Source: Trematomus loennbergii (lineage: Eukaryota > Chordata > Actinopteri > Perciformes > Nototheniidae). Taken from it: a stretch of 64,000 nt of DNA. Location: assembly GCA_012861695.1 (NCBI GenBank), contig JAAOOA010000530.1, forward strand, positions 104,501 to 168,500, given 5' to 3'. The translations under genes and the position numbers were made by a program. Shown here in pieces: positions 21,017 through 33,267 of the stretch. The notes beneath the pieces are model-generated. The model was given only the letters and a program-made list of their open reading frames with translations, was not told the DNA's origin and did not search any database. Position 1 is the first letter of the stretch. Each line of letters opens with the position of its first letter.

Positions 21017-22673
21017 TAATAATAATGGGTTCCATTTATAAAGCACTTCATATTTGAATTCAAATCCCGAAGTGCTACAGGCAGTGAGCAGGAACAGTAT
21101 AAATAGACATGACACAACACGGTAGAATTAATTAAAAAAAATAAATAAATAAAATAAAAATAAAATAAAAATAAAAATAAAGATAAAAGGATGGTAAAAG
21201 GGGTCTAGGCAAAGGCTCTTTTGAAAAGATGGGTTTTGAGGCCTCCACGCTCTGTGGTGCTCTCATGTGGTCGGGGAGAGCGTTCCACAGACTGGGGGCA
21301 GCCGAGCAGAAGGCCCGGTCTCCCATGGTACGGAGCTTAGTCCTGGGGGGTTTGAGCAGGTAGGAGTTGCTGGAGCGGGTGGTCCGCAAGGAGGTATGGG
21401 TGGTGAGGAGTTCCTTGAGGTAGGGAGGGGCAGTTCCATGGACACACTGGTGGGTGAGGACGGAGACCTTGAATTCTATCCTCAGTTCTACGGGTAGCCA
21501 GTGTAGTGCTTTAAGGATGGGGGTGATGTGGTCATATTTGCGCACCCTCATCAGGATCCTAGCAGCGCTGTTCTGTATGTACTGGAGCTTCTGGATGCTT
21601 TTGTTAGGGATCCCGATGAGGAGTGCATTGCAGTAGTCCAGCCTGGAGGAGACAAAGGCGTGGACCAGCTTTTCGGCGTCGGACAGAGTGAGTGTGGGGC
21701 GGAGTTTGGCGATGTTCCTGAGGTGATAAAGGAGTTCTTGCACAGCTGTTTAATGTGGGCCTCAAAGGTGAGATGGGCGTCCATTTTAACACCCAGGTTG
21801 GTGACTATTGAGGTGAGGGTAATGTCCTGGCCGGAGAAGGTGATGGTGGTGATGGTGGATGACTGAACCTGGTGTGGGGTGCCAACTATAATGGCTTCGG
21901 TCTTGGAGCTGTTGAGTTTCAGGAAGTTTTGCTTCATCCACGCCTGTATCTCCTCCAGGCAGGCAGTGAGTGTGGGTGAAGGCAGGGCTGCAGAGGAGGT
22001 AGGGTTGATCCTGAGGTACAGTTGGGTATCATCAGCGTAACAGTGGAATGATACTCCATGTCGGCTGATGATAGAGCCAAGGGGGAGCATGTAGAGTGTG
22101 AAGAGGGTGGGGCCGAGAACTGATCCTGAGGGACACCACAGGTGACGTTGTGGGTACCCGACTCAGCCTCGCCCAAGGAGACGTACTCTGTTCTCCCGGT
22201 GAGGTAAGATCTGAACCAGTCAAGGGGAGAGTCAGAGAGTCCGATGGTGGAGTGCAGACGATGGAGGAGGATGCCGTGATCGACGGTGTCGAAAGCTGCA
22301 GTGAGATCGAGGAGGATGAGGAGAGAGGGAGAGCCAGCATCAGCCGTCATCAGCAGGTCGTTGGTGACCCTGACCAGGGCAGTTTCTGTGCTGTGGCCTG
22401 AGCGGAAACCAGACTGGAACTTCTCAAAGAGGCTGTTGGAGTTTAGGTGGTCCTGGAGCTGAGCAGCAACTAGGTTTTCCAGCACCTTCGACAGAAAAGG
22501 AAGGTTGGAGATGGGTCTGTAGTTGGCCAGGACTCCCGGGTCAAGGGAGGGTTTTTTGAGACGAGGTTTGATGACAGCGGTTTTTAGGGCAGAGGGGACA
22601 TGGCCAGCCTGGAGAGAGAGGTTTGCGATCTTAGTGATCATGGGGCTCATGGTACAGATGTAGGATTTCACAG
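21017..22673 (-). mobile_element. L2-type LINE, 5'-truncated insertion in duplicon copy 1
   Basis: Read on the minus strand this contains reverse transcriptase motifs LANYRPISNLPFLSKVLENL, FQSGFRSGHSTETALV, LLILLDLTAAFDTVDH and CGVPQ, then, after frameshifts, the C-terminal SRLDYCNALLIG and LKALHWLPVELRIEF. Its 3' end abuts an (ATA)n tract at 21017. The insertion is flanked by GTTTT on both sides (before 21017 and from 22674). The paralogous sites at 45121-45150 and, inverted, at 52141-52165 lack it. At least two frame breaks make it inactive. Confidence 0.85.
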
Positions 22674-23165
22674 TTTTCAGTTTTGGTGGCAGTGCTTCCT
22701 GTTTGTCAGACTTGTTATACAGTCTATGATCCACACACATGGATTAACATGGATTTAATACATTAATGTAGCCTTTGTTTCTGCTAAAAGAGGTGTCGAC
22801 CAGCTGGGGCAACAAGAAAATCGGCGAAATCGAGTGTGACGATTAAAAAATTTATTAAAAACATCTCATTTTGACAATAAAAACCGACCAATAGGCGCGG
22901 CAGACCATTTGCTTGGCACTTCCGGGTATTTCTCCACTGGTTGGGCCATGTTAACAATACCGTGTAACTGTCACGTTTGAAGGGACGAAACCGTGACATA
23001 TTCACGTCTCCCAGCATGGTAGATCGTCACATGTTCACGTCTTGCCGTGATACCGGGTTGGGTTCGCGGTCCAATCACGCGATTCAATGCACTGCCTCGT
23101 CTCGATTCTGACAGGTGACAGGTTGAAACAGTTTAGAATTTGAGCGCTTCAACACTTTATAACCG
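22674..23165 (+). repeat. Duplicon tail, copy 1
   Basis: Continues the duplicated unit beyond the LINE; it is repeated at 45138-45605 and, inverted with a deletion of about 70 bp, at 51446-51660. No gene is seen. It includes GACGTGAA/TTCACGTC words and the phrase GGTTGGGCCATG. The copy at 45605 ends at ATAACCGCT, the tandem-duplication breakpoint. Confidence 0.75.
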
Positions 23166-23375
23166 CTCTAAACAATGTGCAATGTGTGGGTTGTTGTCGT
23201 AGTTTGCGTTGTTGCTGTTGAGTTGTTGTTGGTATTGCATTTGTATTGGATCATTATAGAGCAAGCCAGGAAGAAAGATAGGTCGTTCTGGCTCGGGAAG
23301 CACTTTGAAATGTGGAGAAGTTGTGAACAAAAAGACAATTATGAGTATTAAAAAAAAAGTCCAACAGTTTAAAGA

Positions 23376-23455
23376 ATAGATAGCCCAGTGGATAGAGCCG
23401 GCGGCCCGCATGCAGCGACGTCCTCCGCGCAACTGGTTCAAATCCTGAAATGGAT
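23376..23455 (+). mobile_element. tRNA-derived SINE head
   Basis: TAGCCCAGTGGATAGAG fits the pol III A box and GGTTCAAATCC the B box, about 35-40 bp apart, as in the tRNA-like heads of fish SINEs. No tRNA cloverleaf with a paired acceptor stem closes around them, so I call a SINE fragment and not a tRNA gene. Confidence 0.5.
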
Positions 23456-23600
23456 GAACCTTTAATCATTGCCCGCTTTTCAACTTGAATACTATAACTG
23501 ATAAAAGGCCCTCTCCGGCCAAAACAATGCCTTTAGAAAAATATAAAATAAAAAGAATAATGTAGGCTACCTTAAGATCTTTGAGTGTTCCACATTCCAC

Positions 23601-23644
23601 TAACCCTAACCCTAACCCACACACGCACACGCACACGCACACGC

Positions 23645-23717
<73 letters not shown>

Positions 23718-23736
23718 ACACACACACACACACACA
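23601..23736. repeat. Telomere-like motif followed by (CA)n microsatellite
   Basis: Three TAACCC units (23601-23618) run directly into a (CACACG)n/(CA)n tract to 23736. The TAACCC units may have arisen by slippage or by telomere addition; a much clearer case is at 52907-52930. Confidence 0.85.
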
Positions 23737-23739
23737 GCA

Positions 23740-24400
23740 ACGCAAAGCAGGAGTTCAGGTTTGACAAGTAAACACTGACCTCATGTAAACTCCAGCTGAG
23801 CTTTACACAACTCCAACAGGTGATCAGTCACATGACTAAAAACAGCTGTGTGTTGCATGGCTTTGATCTCCAGTGTTTATCATTGGTCCTTTAGTTGTTT
23901 TAAGGGGTCTTGAGAGGGGGGGCTCAGACAGGACTCACCTGGAGAGGGGGGGGCTAAGGTAGGACTCACGCTTTATTTAATTTACAGATTAACATTTTCA
24001 ATATTGTCTTAAAAAAAGAAACCACGTTGTTCTGTTTTTTATCGTTGTGTAAAAAATGCAATAAATTGGTTAAATGTGAGAAATGTTCAATTACGTCTGA
24101 GGAATAAGAAACAAAGAAATGTGTCTATTTTAAAAGTATTTGATAAAACAATGAAAACTGATTCTGATGATTGATGTGCAGACTCAGAATCCCTTTATGT
24201 GTCCAGTTATGATGTACGGTAAGTGTATTATGCAGATGAAGCACAAACTGTAGACTCAGATATTATATTAAAAAGTATGCATTATTAATAATAAAGAAAT
24301 AGACAACAGATAAGAGCAGCATGGTGGCAGTGCAAATAAAAAGAGTTGTTATTTTAAACCTTAATGACAGTTCATATTTAATTACATATATTTAGTCTAC
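23740..24400. other. Intergenic, no gene seen
   Basis: AT-rich non-coding sequence with a partly duplicated GAGAGGGGGGGCT phrase near 23913-23955. No support for a gene or complete element. Confidence 0.4.
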
Positions 24401-25031
24401 TGTGAACCCAGACATGTTGAGGACCCCAAGGTTTTATGTTAGAAATGTTTAGCACAAGTTGCGTTAATTAGCATTAATTTGCGTATGGAGACAATAGTTA
24501 AAAAGTGGCTTTGCCGATTTGGACAATTTCGAGTGGCTTTTGAGGATGTTGAATCAATTTCTCACATTTTCAGTATCAAACTTGGCCAGAAAAATCTTCA
24601 TATCTGTATCTGTAGTCCCTAGGGGCTGGTTTTAGTGAATTTTCGGTTGATTTTGAATTTTAGGGGACTCTGGATCATTTGGATTGGAAGAATCGGTTGA
24701 ATTGGTAGAGGTAATCATTTTCATCTTGTGCTCTCTATATCCAAAGCCACTTATGTTAGGCAGCATCAGCCAATCAGAAGTCATTGATGATCCTGAGAAT
24801 GGATTCAGCTTCCTCAATAACACCCAACACACTCCAAAACTGTTCAAATCACCCAAGACATGTTCGATCTATTGTCTGCAGAGGCTTAATAATGCTAATC
24901 AATGCAACTCATGTTAATTGTGTAAATGTCCCAACATCTGCAGGTTAGCATCCGGCAGTGTCTATGAGCTGGAGACCCTACTGTACATTTCTATCATAAC
25001 ACTTTGGGGTCCTCAACATTTCCTGGTTCAC
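24401..25031. mobile_element. Inverted-terminal-repeat element (631 bp)
   Basis: The ends TGTGAACCCAGACATGTTGA and, inverted, TGTGAACCAGGAAATGTTGA continue into a shared GGACCCCAA; the near-identity spans about 36 bp. This is a typical MITE layout. No clear target duplication was found, so the superfamily is open. The short open frames inside carry no known domain. Confidence 0.6.
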
Positions 25032-25080
25032 AACAGGACTCTATGAGCTGAAGACAGACGGTTATTGGACTGGACTTTTG

Positions 25081-25542
25081 TTAAAGGTCCCATGTCATGG
25101 CCATTTCTCCTGATCATAGTTCCATTGTTGAGGTCTACTAGAATAGATTTAAATTGTTCAATGTTCCAAACTCACATTGGTTTCTCATACAGCATCTCTG
25201 TATAGTATGTGTATTCACTCTCTGTCCTAAACGGCTTGTTGGAGCTCCTGCCCCCCCCTCCCTGTGAGCCCAGTGTGCTCTGATTGGTCGGGACGTTGCG
25301 AGGCTCGCTGCTCAGTGAGCTGGCTTACTGGTGTGGTTTCCGGGTCGGCGATACAGCGCGAAACTCATCCTGAGCACACACAAACACTCACAGCTGAAGT
25401 AAAAACAATAAGTGTGGCTTGATATTGAGTAAGAAAAAGGTTTATAACGCTGTGAGAATGGGTCTGCGGAGAGCATTTCTCCATCATCCCAACTCGTCTA
25501 TTACCAACCAGGGAGCTCTATGCAAGTCAATGGGACTCCCTG
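25081..25542. mobile_element. TTAA-type MITE fragment
   Basis: TTAAAGGTCCCATGTCATGG opens a fragment similar in style to the TTAA MITEs at 50763 and 53329 (TTAA then AGG...ACC...ATG). Its right end is not visible, probably lost or displaced by the element at 25543. Confidence 0.45.
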
Positions 25543-25935
25543 GGTGTTTCTCAATCTCGAGTAAAGCTGCTGCAGAGCCACTATTTCAAGCATTCTACGT
25601 CATCGAGTGCCGCCGAAGTACTGTTCCAATCTCCAGCATACTTGGAAATCTACCGAGCCCGGCGTACTTCGTTTTGAGAAATTTCGAGGCTGCACATGTG
25701 TAGACTCCGCGGTCTTAAAATCCCCACAATGCTTTGCGCACGGACCAATTTCCCCAAATCTGTGGCGGAAGATGTAAGGAGGCGGGGCCTCTCATATGAC
25801 GCACACCTGCACACTTGCTCGCCTGTTCCACTCTTCGTTTTCCGAATGCCAGGAAGTATTCTTGACTCGCTTCTGAAGCAAGATGCTCGGAAGACATGTG
25901 CTACCAAGCAAGCGTACTCGACATTGAGAAACACC
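25543..25935. mobile_element. MITE with GGTGTTTCTCAAT ends
   Basis: Inverted ends GGTGTTTCTCAAT / ATTGAGAAACACC enclose 393 bp, flanked by CCCTG on both sides (25538-25542, 25936-25940). The short duplication argues for a DNA transposon, but the family is not determined. Open frames on both strands are overlapping and carry no recognisable domain. Confidence 0.6.
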
Positions 25936-25944
25936 CCCTGTTAG

Positions 25945-26789
25945 TTGAAAATGTACGCTCAAGGTCCCCCCACTGCGTTTGATAGTGATGCCAAGGGATC
26001 CTGGTGTGTGAGGAGCTCCGCGGATTGGTCCATTTTGGTGATGTCATGACGTCGTGAAACATTATATACAGATTATAATTAGTTGTACCTGGATCATTGT
26101 TAGTAAATGATGTGGAAAAAAGGGCGTTATTTATATTTAAAATCCTCATTGTCTGCAAATAAAAATCTAAAAAAGATTCTCATTTGATGTCAACATTATT
26201 ATTATTATTTATATTATTAAGGCGCACTAATGTTTAGGAGTGAAATGAAAATGAAAACTGAACTTTTTGTCAATTTAATGATTTAATTTCTGTTTTGCAG
26301 TTATTTCGTTTTACCCAAAAGAGTACCAGAAGTCGTTGAAGATTAGAAATGTCTCTCTTGATAATTAATATTTAATGTTAGCAGCCGGACTTCCTCTCCG
26401 TTTTGTTGACACCAAAACACGCATTTGATTTATAAAGGTTTATTATTATGAAGCAAGAGAAGCCAAAGTTGTGCGTACGATAAAAGTTATCTCAATAAAA
26501 CACAGTCAAGAAACTAAAAATGATTTCAGCAGCTCTCCAATAGACGGGATATCAAATGAGGAAATCAGACCTGGGTTAAAGATATTTCATAAAATCACTT
26601 TTATTTCCATTTTTTTGCCCCAAAAATCAGAAGAAGACATTTTTCTTATTGTATATTTAATTTTTGGACTCATGTGACTACTGATTTTTTCAAATAACTG
26701 TATTCTATTTAAGGATTACATATACTTTAATAAGAAAAATGGCTCTTTTACAAATATAGGTTTACTAAACAAAATGTTGGTGTTTTTAC
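25945..26789. other. Intergenic, no gene seen
   Basis: AT-rich non-coding sequence with small ORFs of random character. No repeat boundary could be established. Confidence 0.35.
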
Positions 26790-27392
<603 letters not shown>

Positions 27393-27962
27393 TGTTAGAA
27401 ATTAAAATCAATGTTTAATATAATAATTAGTCTAAAATATATCGTCAGTTTAAAAGCTGTTTTATTGTGAAAAAACCCGGAAGTTCTCATACAATCTCAA
27501 TGCCAAGCTTTTATTCCTTCATATCCGGTCAGTATGTAGCATGTCGCTAACAATGTTTTAAATGAACTATTACAGCTGTTTATAAGGTATTAAATAGAAA
27601 GTCATGAAAGAGATAAGGAGGATAAAAGACTTAAGGAAGTAGGCACTCTCAGAGAGATGACCTAATCAGAGAAACTAAGACAATGAGAAAGAGGAGGGAA
27701 GTTCCCTCCCTACGTCACCGCCCACCATTGAGGAGGAGGGGTCACGACTGAGATATAGGGAGGTGAGCGAGCTCTGGAGAGACTCCTTCTTCGCTGCAGC
27801 CACCAGAGACAACACCGGCTTTGTCTTTTCCCTTACCCTCTGCTTGTTGTATCATCGTGCCATTTAATTAAACTCACCAATTTGAACCTTTTCGGAGACT
27901 CCATTAGTCTCTTCATTCTAAGCTCCTCTCCTGGACGCGAGAACATCGAATACTTCTAATAG
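27393..27962 (+). mobile_element. Endogenous retrovirus 5' LTR
   Basis: Starts TGTTAGAAATTAAAATCAAT, the same word that opens the 3' LTR at 36511. It contains a TATA-like GATATAGGGA near 27752, an ATTAAA polyadenylation signal near 27868, and the end motif CTGGACGCGAGA near 27940. The next bases, TGGCAACCACGCG (about 27965), would be the primer-binding site; I could not name the tRNA. The exact 3' edge is uncertain by about 20 bp. Confidence 0.75.
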
Positions 27963-30300
27963 TTGGCAACCACGCGCAGGACCTCGTGAACCCGGGAGAA
28001 CTAACCAAGCCAGCTGTTCAAAGGATCCCTGGCCCTCCGTCACACAACAAGAGCTCACACACAGTGGTAAGAAGAACCGGTTAAATCAAATCTTCACTAG
28101 CTTATGCAGGAAACTTTAGGTTTGTGTGTTTGATGGCGGCCAGCGGATCCGGAGAATAACTGCATTTAATGTTAAACAAGCTAAATTAAGAAGCATAGAC
28201 AACACGTGGCGCTATTTTAGGGCAAGCAGGGGTGAGTCTATTTTTTCTTTTCTTTGTTCACTAACACTGCATGCTTCTAACAAAAAATTGAAAACACTAC
28301 GGGTGTTAAAGTTGCAGTGATTATACTATTGTGTGTTTTTCCAAGACATTGCGGGTGGATTACGAAGGGAAGTGCGTTAGATTCTAATAGTGTTTGGATA
28401 GCGTCCCATTTGTCCCATTAAAGTGCGTGTTTAAACAGCAGCAGATAATCACCAGACTTTAAAGTTGCTAAGGGCAATACATTTGAAAGCGCTATGGGCG
28501 TTAAAATTGCTTAAAGGGCAATAAAGTTGCTAAGGGCAATATTTAAAAACACTACGGGTGTTAAAAGTCGTTTCGGACGGCAGTGATTATACTATTGTGT
28601 GTTTTTCCAAGACATTGCGGGTGGATTACGAAGGGAAGTGCGTTAGATATTAATAGCGTCCCATTTGGTCCCATTAAAGTGCGTGTTTAAACAGCAGCAG
28701 ATAATCACCAGACTATAAAGTAAAATTACGTCATTGGCCGATGATGTAAGGGCTCCTCATGTTAAAATAGGATATCTCTAGGATAAAGCCCATATTCATA
28801 GTAAACTAGATAGAAATGTTATTTTGTATATAAAGTGTAGTTTTGTGTTGTATTTTTAAACTTTGCTCTACTACACCAGTGTTTCCATTATGTCCATTTA
28901 AAGATCACCGCCATTATTTAATCTCATCAGTGAGAACCACATGGTGTAATTTCAACATCTCTTTGTTCTGGGGGTCAGAGTTTGAAATAATCAGTAGCCA
29001 TCTTGTTTTGACCTCATTTCAAGGAAAAGACAGGGCAGTTGCCATTTCGCGAAATGCAAATTCAAAGGACTCCTTTGTTCTTTGTAACCCATGTGGTTTC
29101 ACTCCCATGAGGCCAAGTCCTTTATCTGACCTCCATCTTGTGAAGAACAAACCATTCTTCTTGTCTCAGTTGGATTTAGTCTTTTGCTAAATCAGGTTAT
29201 CTATACATATTGTTGTTGGACTTTGGTGGTTGTAAACAAAGATTATTATATTTCTCAGACTGGAGTTTAAGCCTTCCAATCTGATTTTTTGAATATTTGT
29301 GTTTGCAAATGTGTTTTTGGCTTGCTTATGCATTACTGTTCAAATCATATTGTGTTTTGCCTTCCTATCTGATTTTTTGAAATGTTTGTGTTTGCAAACG
29401 TGTTTTGGCTGGCTTATGCATTACTGTTCAAATAATATTGTTTCTCCTTCCCATTTCAAAGGTATTTTTTAGAAAATAACCTTCTTGTTACATAGAAGTC
29501 AGTTTCAGAACAGCTACCCCTGCTGGCAGAAACTGAAAACTACAACAGCGCACTCTGCTGGTTGTACAGAATTGTTGCAGAATTACAATTATATGCCAAA
29601 GTTTATTTCCCACGTGTTATAGATAAACACATACTTCATCACACACAGATAAAATTACAGGTGGTTCCTGATTTTAAGATAAGAAACCTTACATAATAGT
29701 CTTTCAACCTAGACTATAGAATATTCAACCACCATATTTTTGAAGTAAACATAGTTTATAACATTTGCATAATCTCATGCACACACATTTTTTATTTTTC
29801 TACTTTAATTATTATTTTTTATAACATTTGCATAATCTCATGCACACACATTTTTTATTTTTCTACTTTTAATTATACATTTTTTATAACATTTGCATAA
29901 TCTCATGCACACACATTTTTTATTGTTCTACTTTTAATTATTAATTTTTATAACATTTGCATAATCTCATGCACACACACATTTTTTATTTTATACTTTT
30001 TATTTTCATTTACTTTATTAATAATAATATAATAAAAAAAAAAGAAAATAATTAAAAAAAATGATCTAAGGTTAGTACTGTTAACTACTGAAGACATAGG
30101 ATACTTTTATAAAGGAATACAGAGGTACTATTCAGAGGATTAGTAATACATCCTTGATAATTTAGTAATTTCATCCTAGTATTTGAGAAACATGTCACCA
30201 AAAGACACCAAGTTAGGAGCACTCGCAGTGCCAGGCTCAACTGCAAGTCAGGTCAGATCCAAATGAGAGACAGAAGAGCTGGAAACAACAACAGGAATTA
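27963..30300 (+). mobile_element. Retroviral leader with internal repeats
   Basis: This 2.3-kb non-coding leader is unusually long. It holds two copies of a segment with GTGCGTGTTTAAACAGCAGC (about 28422 and 28678) and four copies of a roughly 61-bp unit containing ATTTGCATAATCTCATGCAC (about 29760-29995), so it has grown by tandem duplication. No conserved gene is seen; open frames here are short. Confidence 0.55.
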
Positions 30301-32202
30301 TTGACACAGTGGCAAACAAGAGGCTTGATTCCAGCAGATGGTCAACCTGGACCAACTAAAGTCCATAGACAAGCTGTGGTTGAATATGAGAATAAAGAAT
30401 ACCTACAACAGCAAGAAGCCTGGGACAAAGCCGGACAACCCCCTTGGTATGGACCTGCTAAAAACACAATCAAAAAAGCGGAAAAAGACAAGCAACAGCT
30501 ATACGTCTGCTGCACCATCTGAAATATGTCACCCAAGCATCGACAAACGTGTATGAGCATCAAGACGCCGAACTGACAGCAACGGAAGACACCACAAAGA
30601 CAATAGAAGAAGCTCCACTTATCCAAACGTCAAAGCTCTATCCAAGCTTGTCTGAAGCACCTCCTCCCTACATAACAGAAAAAACCCTTTCCCCCACCCC
30701 TCCATACAAGCCCCAACTTTCGGCATTTTAGGCGGAATATTGAATTTGGAGGGAGTCCCCACAGAAAGAACTGTCAAAGACTTGGATTATGAAGCAAGGA
30801 TGATACACAGTAAAGCTAACCTGCTGCGGGAGGAACACAAACGCCTCATAGAAATGCAAGACTTGAGAAACATGCCTACAGACTACCAACTTCCGCAAGA
30901 CAGATTACAAACACCCATGTCATTCCAGCCCCCCAAACAATCACAGGGGGCAGATCCATTACCAATGGCAACGCATGCAAATGCAGCCGAGCATGCCTTC
31001 TCCCTTCAATCACAAACAGCAGAGAGACAAGAAACGTTCAGAGAACAACAAGAACACAGAAAAGCTACAGACGGCAGATACGCTGAAGAAAGACGGAAAG
31101 CAGATGAAGCATACAATGACATTCTGACAGAAAGGGAAGAAGATAAATACCAACAACGTCTGGCGCAAAGAGAAGAGGACCGATTCCAAGACATAATGGC
31201 AGATAGACAACGGAGTGAAAGGAGAGAACAAGAAGAACAAAGATGAGATGAACTACAAAGAACACGCCGAACTAACTACTCTCCTGACGCAGACTACTAT
31301 GACAATGACAGTACACATTCTGCAACCAGCAGACACTCAGTATACCCGGCACACTCACAGCAACAACCGACTCCTACGCCACCCACAGTAAGAGAGGAGA
31401 CGAAAACCACCAACAACACACTGGGACAGGGCCCATAGCTGGAAGACTCAGGGGAACTACACATAGCATCATGCCGTTGATGGCAGCTGGAAACGGAAGA
31501 TTTCAATACCAACCATGGACTCACAGGGACATGGAAGATTTAGTGAGCAAGCTACCTCCACTCACCAAAGGAGGTCAGAAGTGGGTGCATCTACTGGAGA
31601 AATACACTGTCCAAGACCACCTGTGCTTGGGAGACATGAGGGCACTGATCGGACGGATAGAAGGAAGACTAGAGGCCAAAGCAATAGATTCCAAGGCCCA
31701 ATGCACGCACGACCCAGATGACACTTCATTCAACTACATCAGGTCGAACTATTGGGCTGCTATTCGACACATCTACCCGACAACACGCAGTTTACATGCC
31801 CTCACCAGCCTAAAAAAAAACATGGGGGAAGACATGCATACCTTCTTGAAGAGATGTGAAGGAGTGTGGGAGGACAGCACGGGAGAACGACATGATCTTT
31901 CTCCAGCTGTTGAAATGTTGTGGAAGAACGCTGTCATTAAAGCCCTTCCCCCATCAGTGCAGGCACGCCTAGAAGAAGTGGTGGGATTAGACACTAAACC
32001 CGCTGAAGAATGGAGACAAAATCTCATTCACCACGATATCAAATACCAGACAACACTGATGGCTAATGATGATGACGACAAAACACTAGCCCGAAGACTT
32101 TTGAAGATACAAATAGCTGAGAAAGATACCGAAGCAACCAAAAACAAGAAAGTGGCAAGGCAGATGGCAGCTATAACAGAGAATGCCATGTCCTATTCAT
32201 AA
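30301..32202 (+). pseudogene. gag: Retroviral gag remnant in several frames
   Basis: Gag-like pieces follow each other in changing frames (about 30301-30522, 30549-30731, 30740-31246, 31471-32202). The second holds SEAPPPYITEK, a PPPY late-budding motif. The third is rich in Glu/Gln/Arg and probably helical. The last is capsid-like, with a start (GNGRFQYQPWTHRDMEDL) recalling gamma/epsilon-retroviral capsids. No zinc knuckle is seen after it. The frame changes and the stop at 31244 show it is inactive. The genus is not certain. Confidence 0.6.
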
Positions 32203-32454
32203 TAGAGTAATCATTGCAATATTAATTGAGCATTTTATGCTCAAAGGAGGGAGGTCATGATTATCAGATATATTGATTTCGGTGACGTTAGTTAATAAAT
32301 AACATGTTGTCAACAATGGTCTCATAACAACAAAAGGTATACCAAAGCTTGGGCCTCCTCCAAGGAGGGAGTGGTCCAGTTTTAGATATTAGACAAATAG
32401 AAGTGGATGAATATGTCAGAGCTCTGAGTAATATTTTCCAAGTTTTTGTCTACA

Positions 32455-32590
32455 CAGGCTAGGAAAACTGCACAGATACCAGACGAGACATCAGAAGAGA
32501 CTCCTGTTCGGCCAGGTGATTGGGTGAGGGTGAAAGTTCCCAAAAACAGTGGGCTGATCCCCGGTGGTCGGAACCGTGACAAGTTGTAAT
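32455..32590 (+). pseudogene. pol: Retroviral integrase C-terminal scrap
   Basis: A short frame with ETPVRPGDWVRVKVPKNSG resembles the SH3-like C-terminal part of retroviral integrases. It is followed by stops. Everything between gag and this point (protease, reverse transcriptase, most of integrase) is missing, so pol has suffered a large deletion. Confidence 0.5.
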
Positions 32591-32907
32591 GAACTTCACA
32601 CGCTCCGGTTTAAAGGTAAAGAAAAAGGAGCAAATTGACACCACCTCACACATTGTCACCCTTCACTGGCAACTTCCAGAAAAGTTATTGGAAGCTAGGA
32701 CTGATTTGGCAGAGCTGGAACAAAACAATAAATATAAATACGATTAAGATAGCAACAGCTCAAAAGACGAATTGTCTTTAGATTTTTATAGATTGTACAC
32801 TAAAGTGAAAACCTATTTTGTTTTTTCACCTGAAAAGAGTCCAACGTTTTGTTTCTATTTTCGTATACGTTATTTTTGTACTCATCATTACATTTAACTG
32901 ACAAACC

Positions 32908-33267
32908 ATGGATAAAATAGAGATTATGTCAAGAACAAAGCCAAAGCAATTGTGGGGTCCCCTAAGGATAAGAGTCAGAATAGCATTGTTGATTGTGCTC
33001 ATTACACTTGGCACCTTTCTGGTTGGATGGGGAGTACAATATCATGAAAGACATGGATCCATTAGTTCACTCGTAGAAAATGCCCACATCACTAACAAAA
33101 CACCAGCTGTGTTTCAGAGACTTTCACTTATCCCCAGAGCCAAAAGATCAGTTGAGCAACAAGAGGAGGAGTTAGAAATACTCGTTCCCAAAGATGAGGA
33201 GGTTACAATCAAGATGATTCACCCCCCCTATATGCAGTTCTTGTATCAAATGATGAGATGGGTTTAA
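32908..33267 (+). pseudogene. env: Retroviral env N-terminal remnant
   Basis: A 119-codon frame starts MDKIEIMSRTK and has a strong hydrophobic stretch (VRIALLIVLITLGTFLVGWG) that fits a leader or membrane anchor, then a basic RAKRS site. The usual length of a retroviral envelope (500 aa or more) is not reached, and downstream frames are closed. The assignment rests on position and hydrophobicity more than on homology. Confidence 0.4.

Noticed and set aside
23376..23455. A true tRNA gene
   Set aside because: A and B boxes exist, but no complete cloverleaf or acceptor stem pairing could be drawn.
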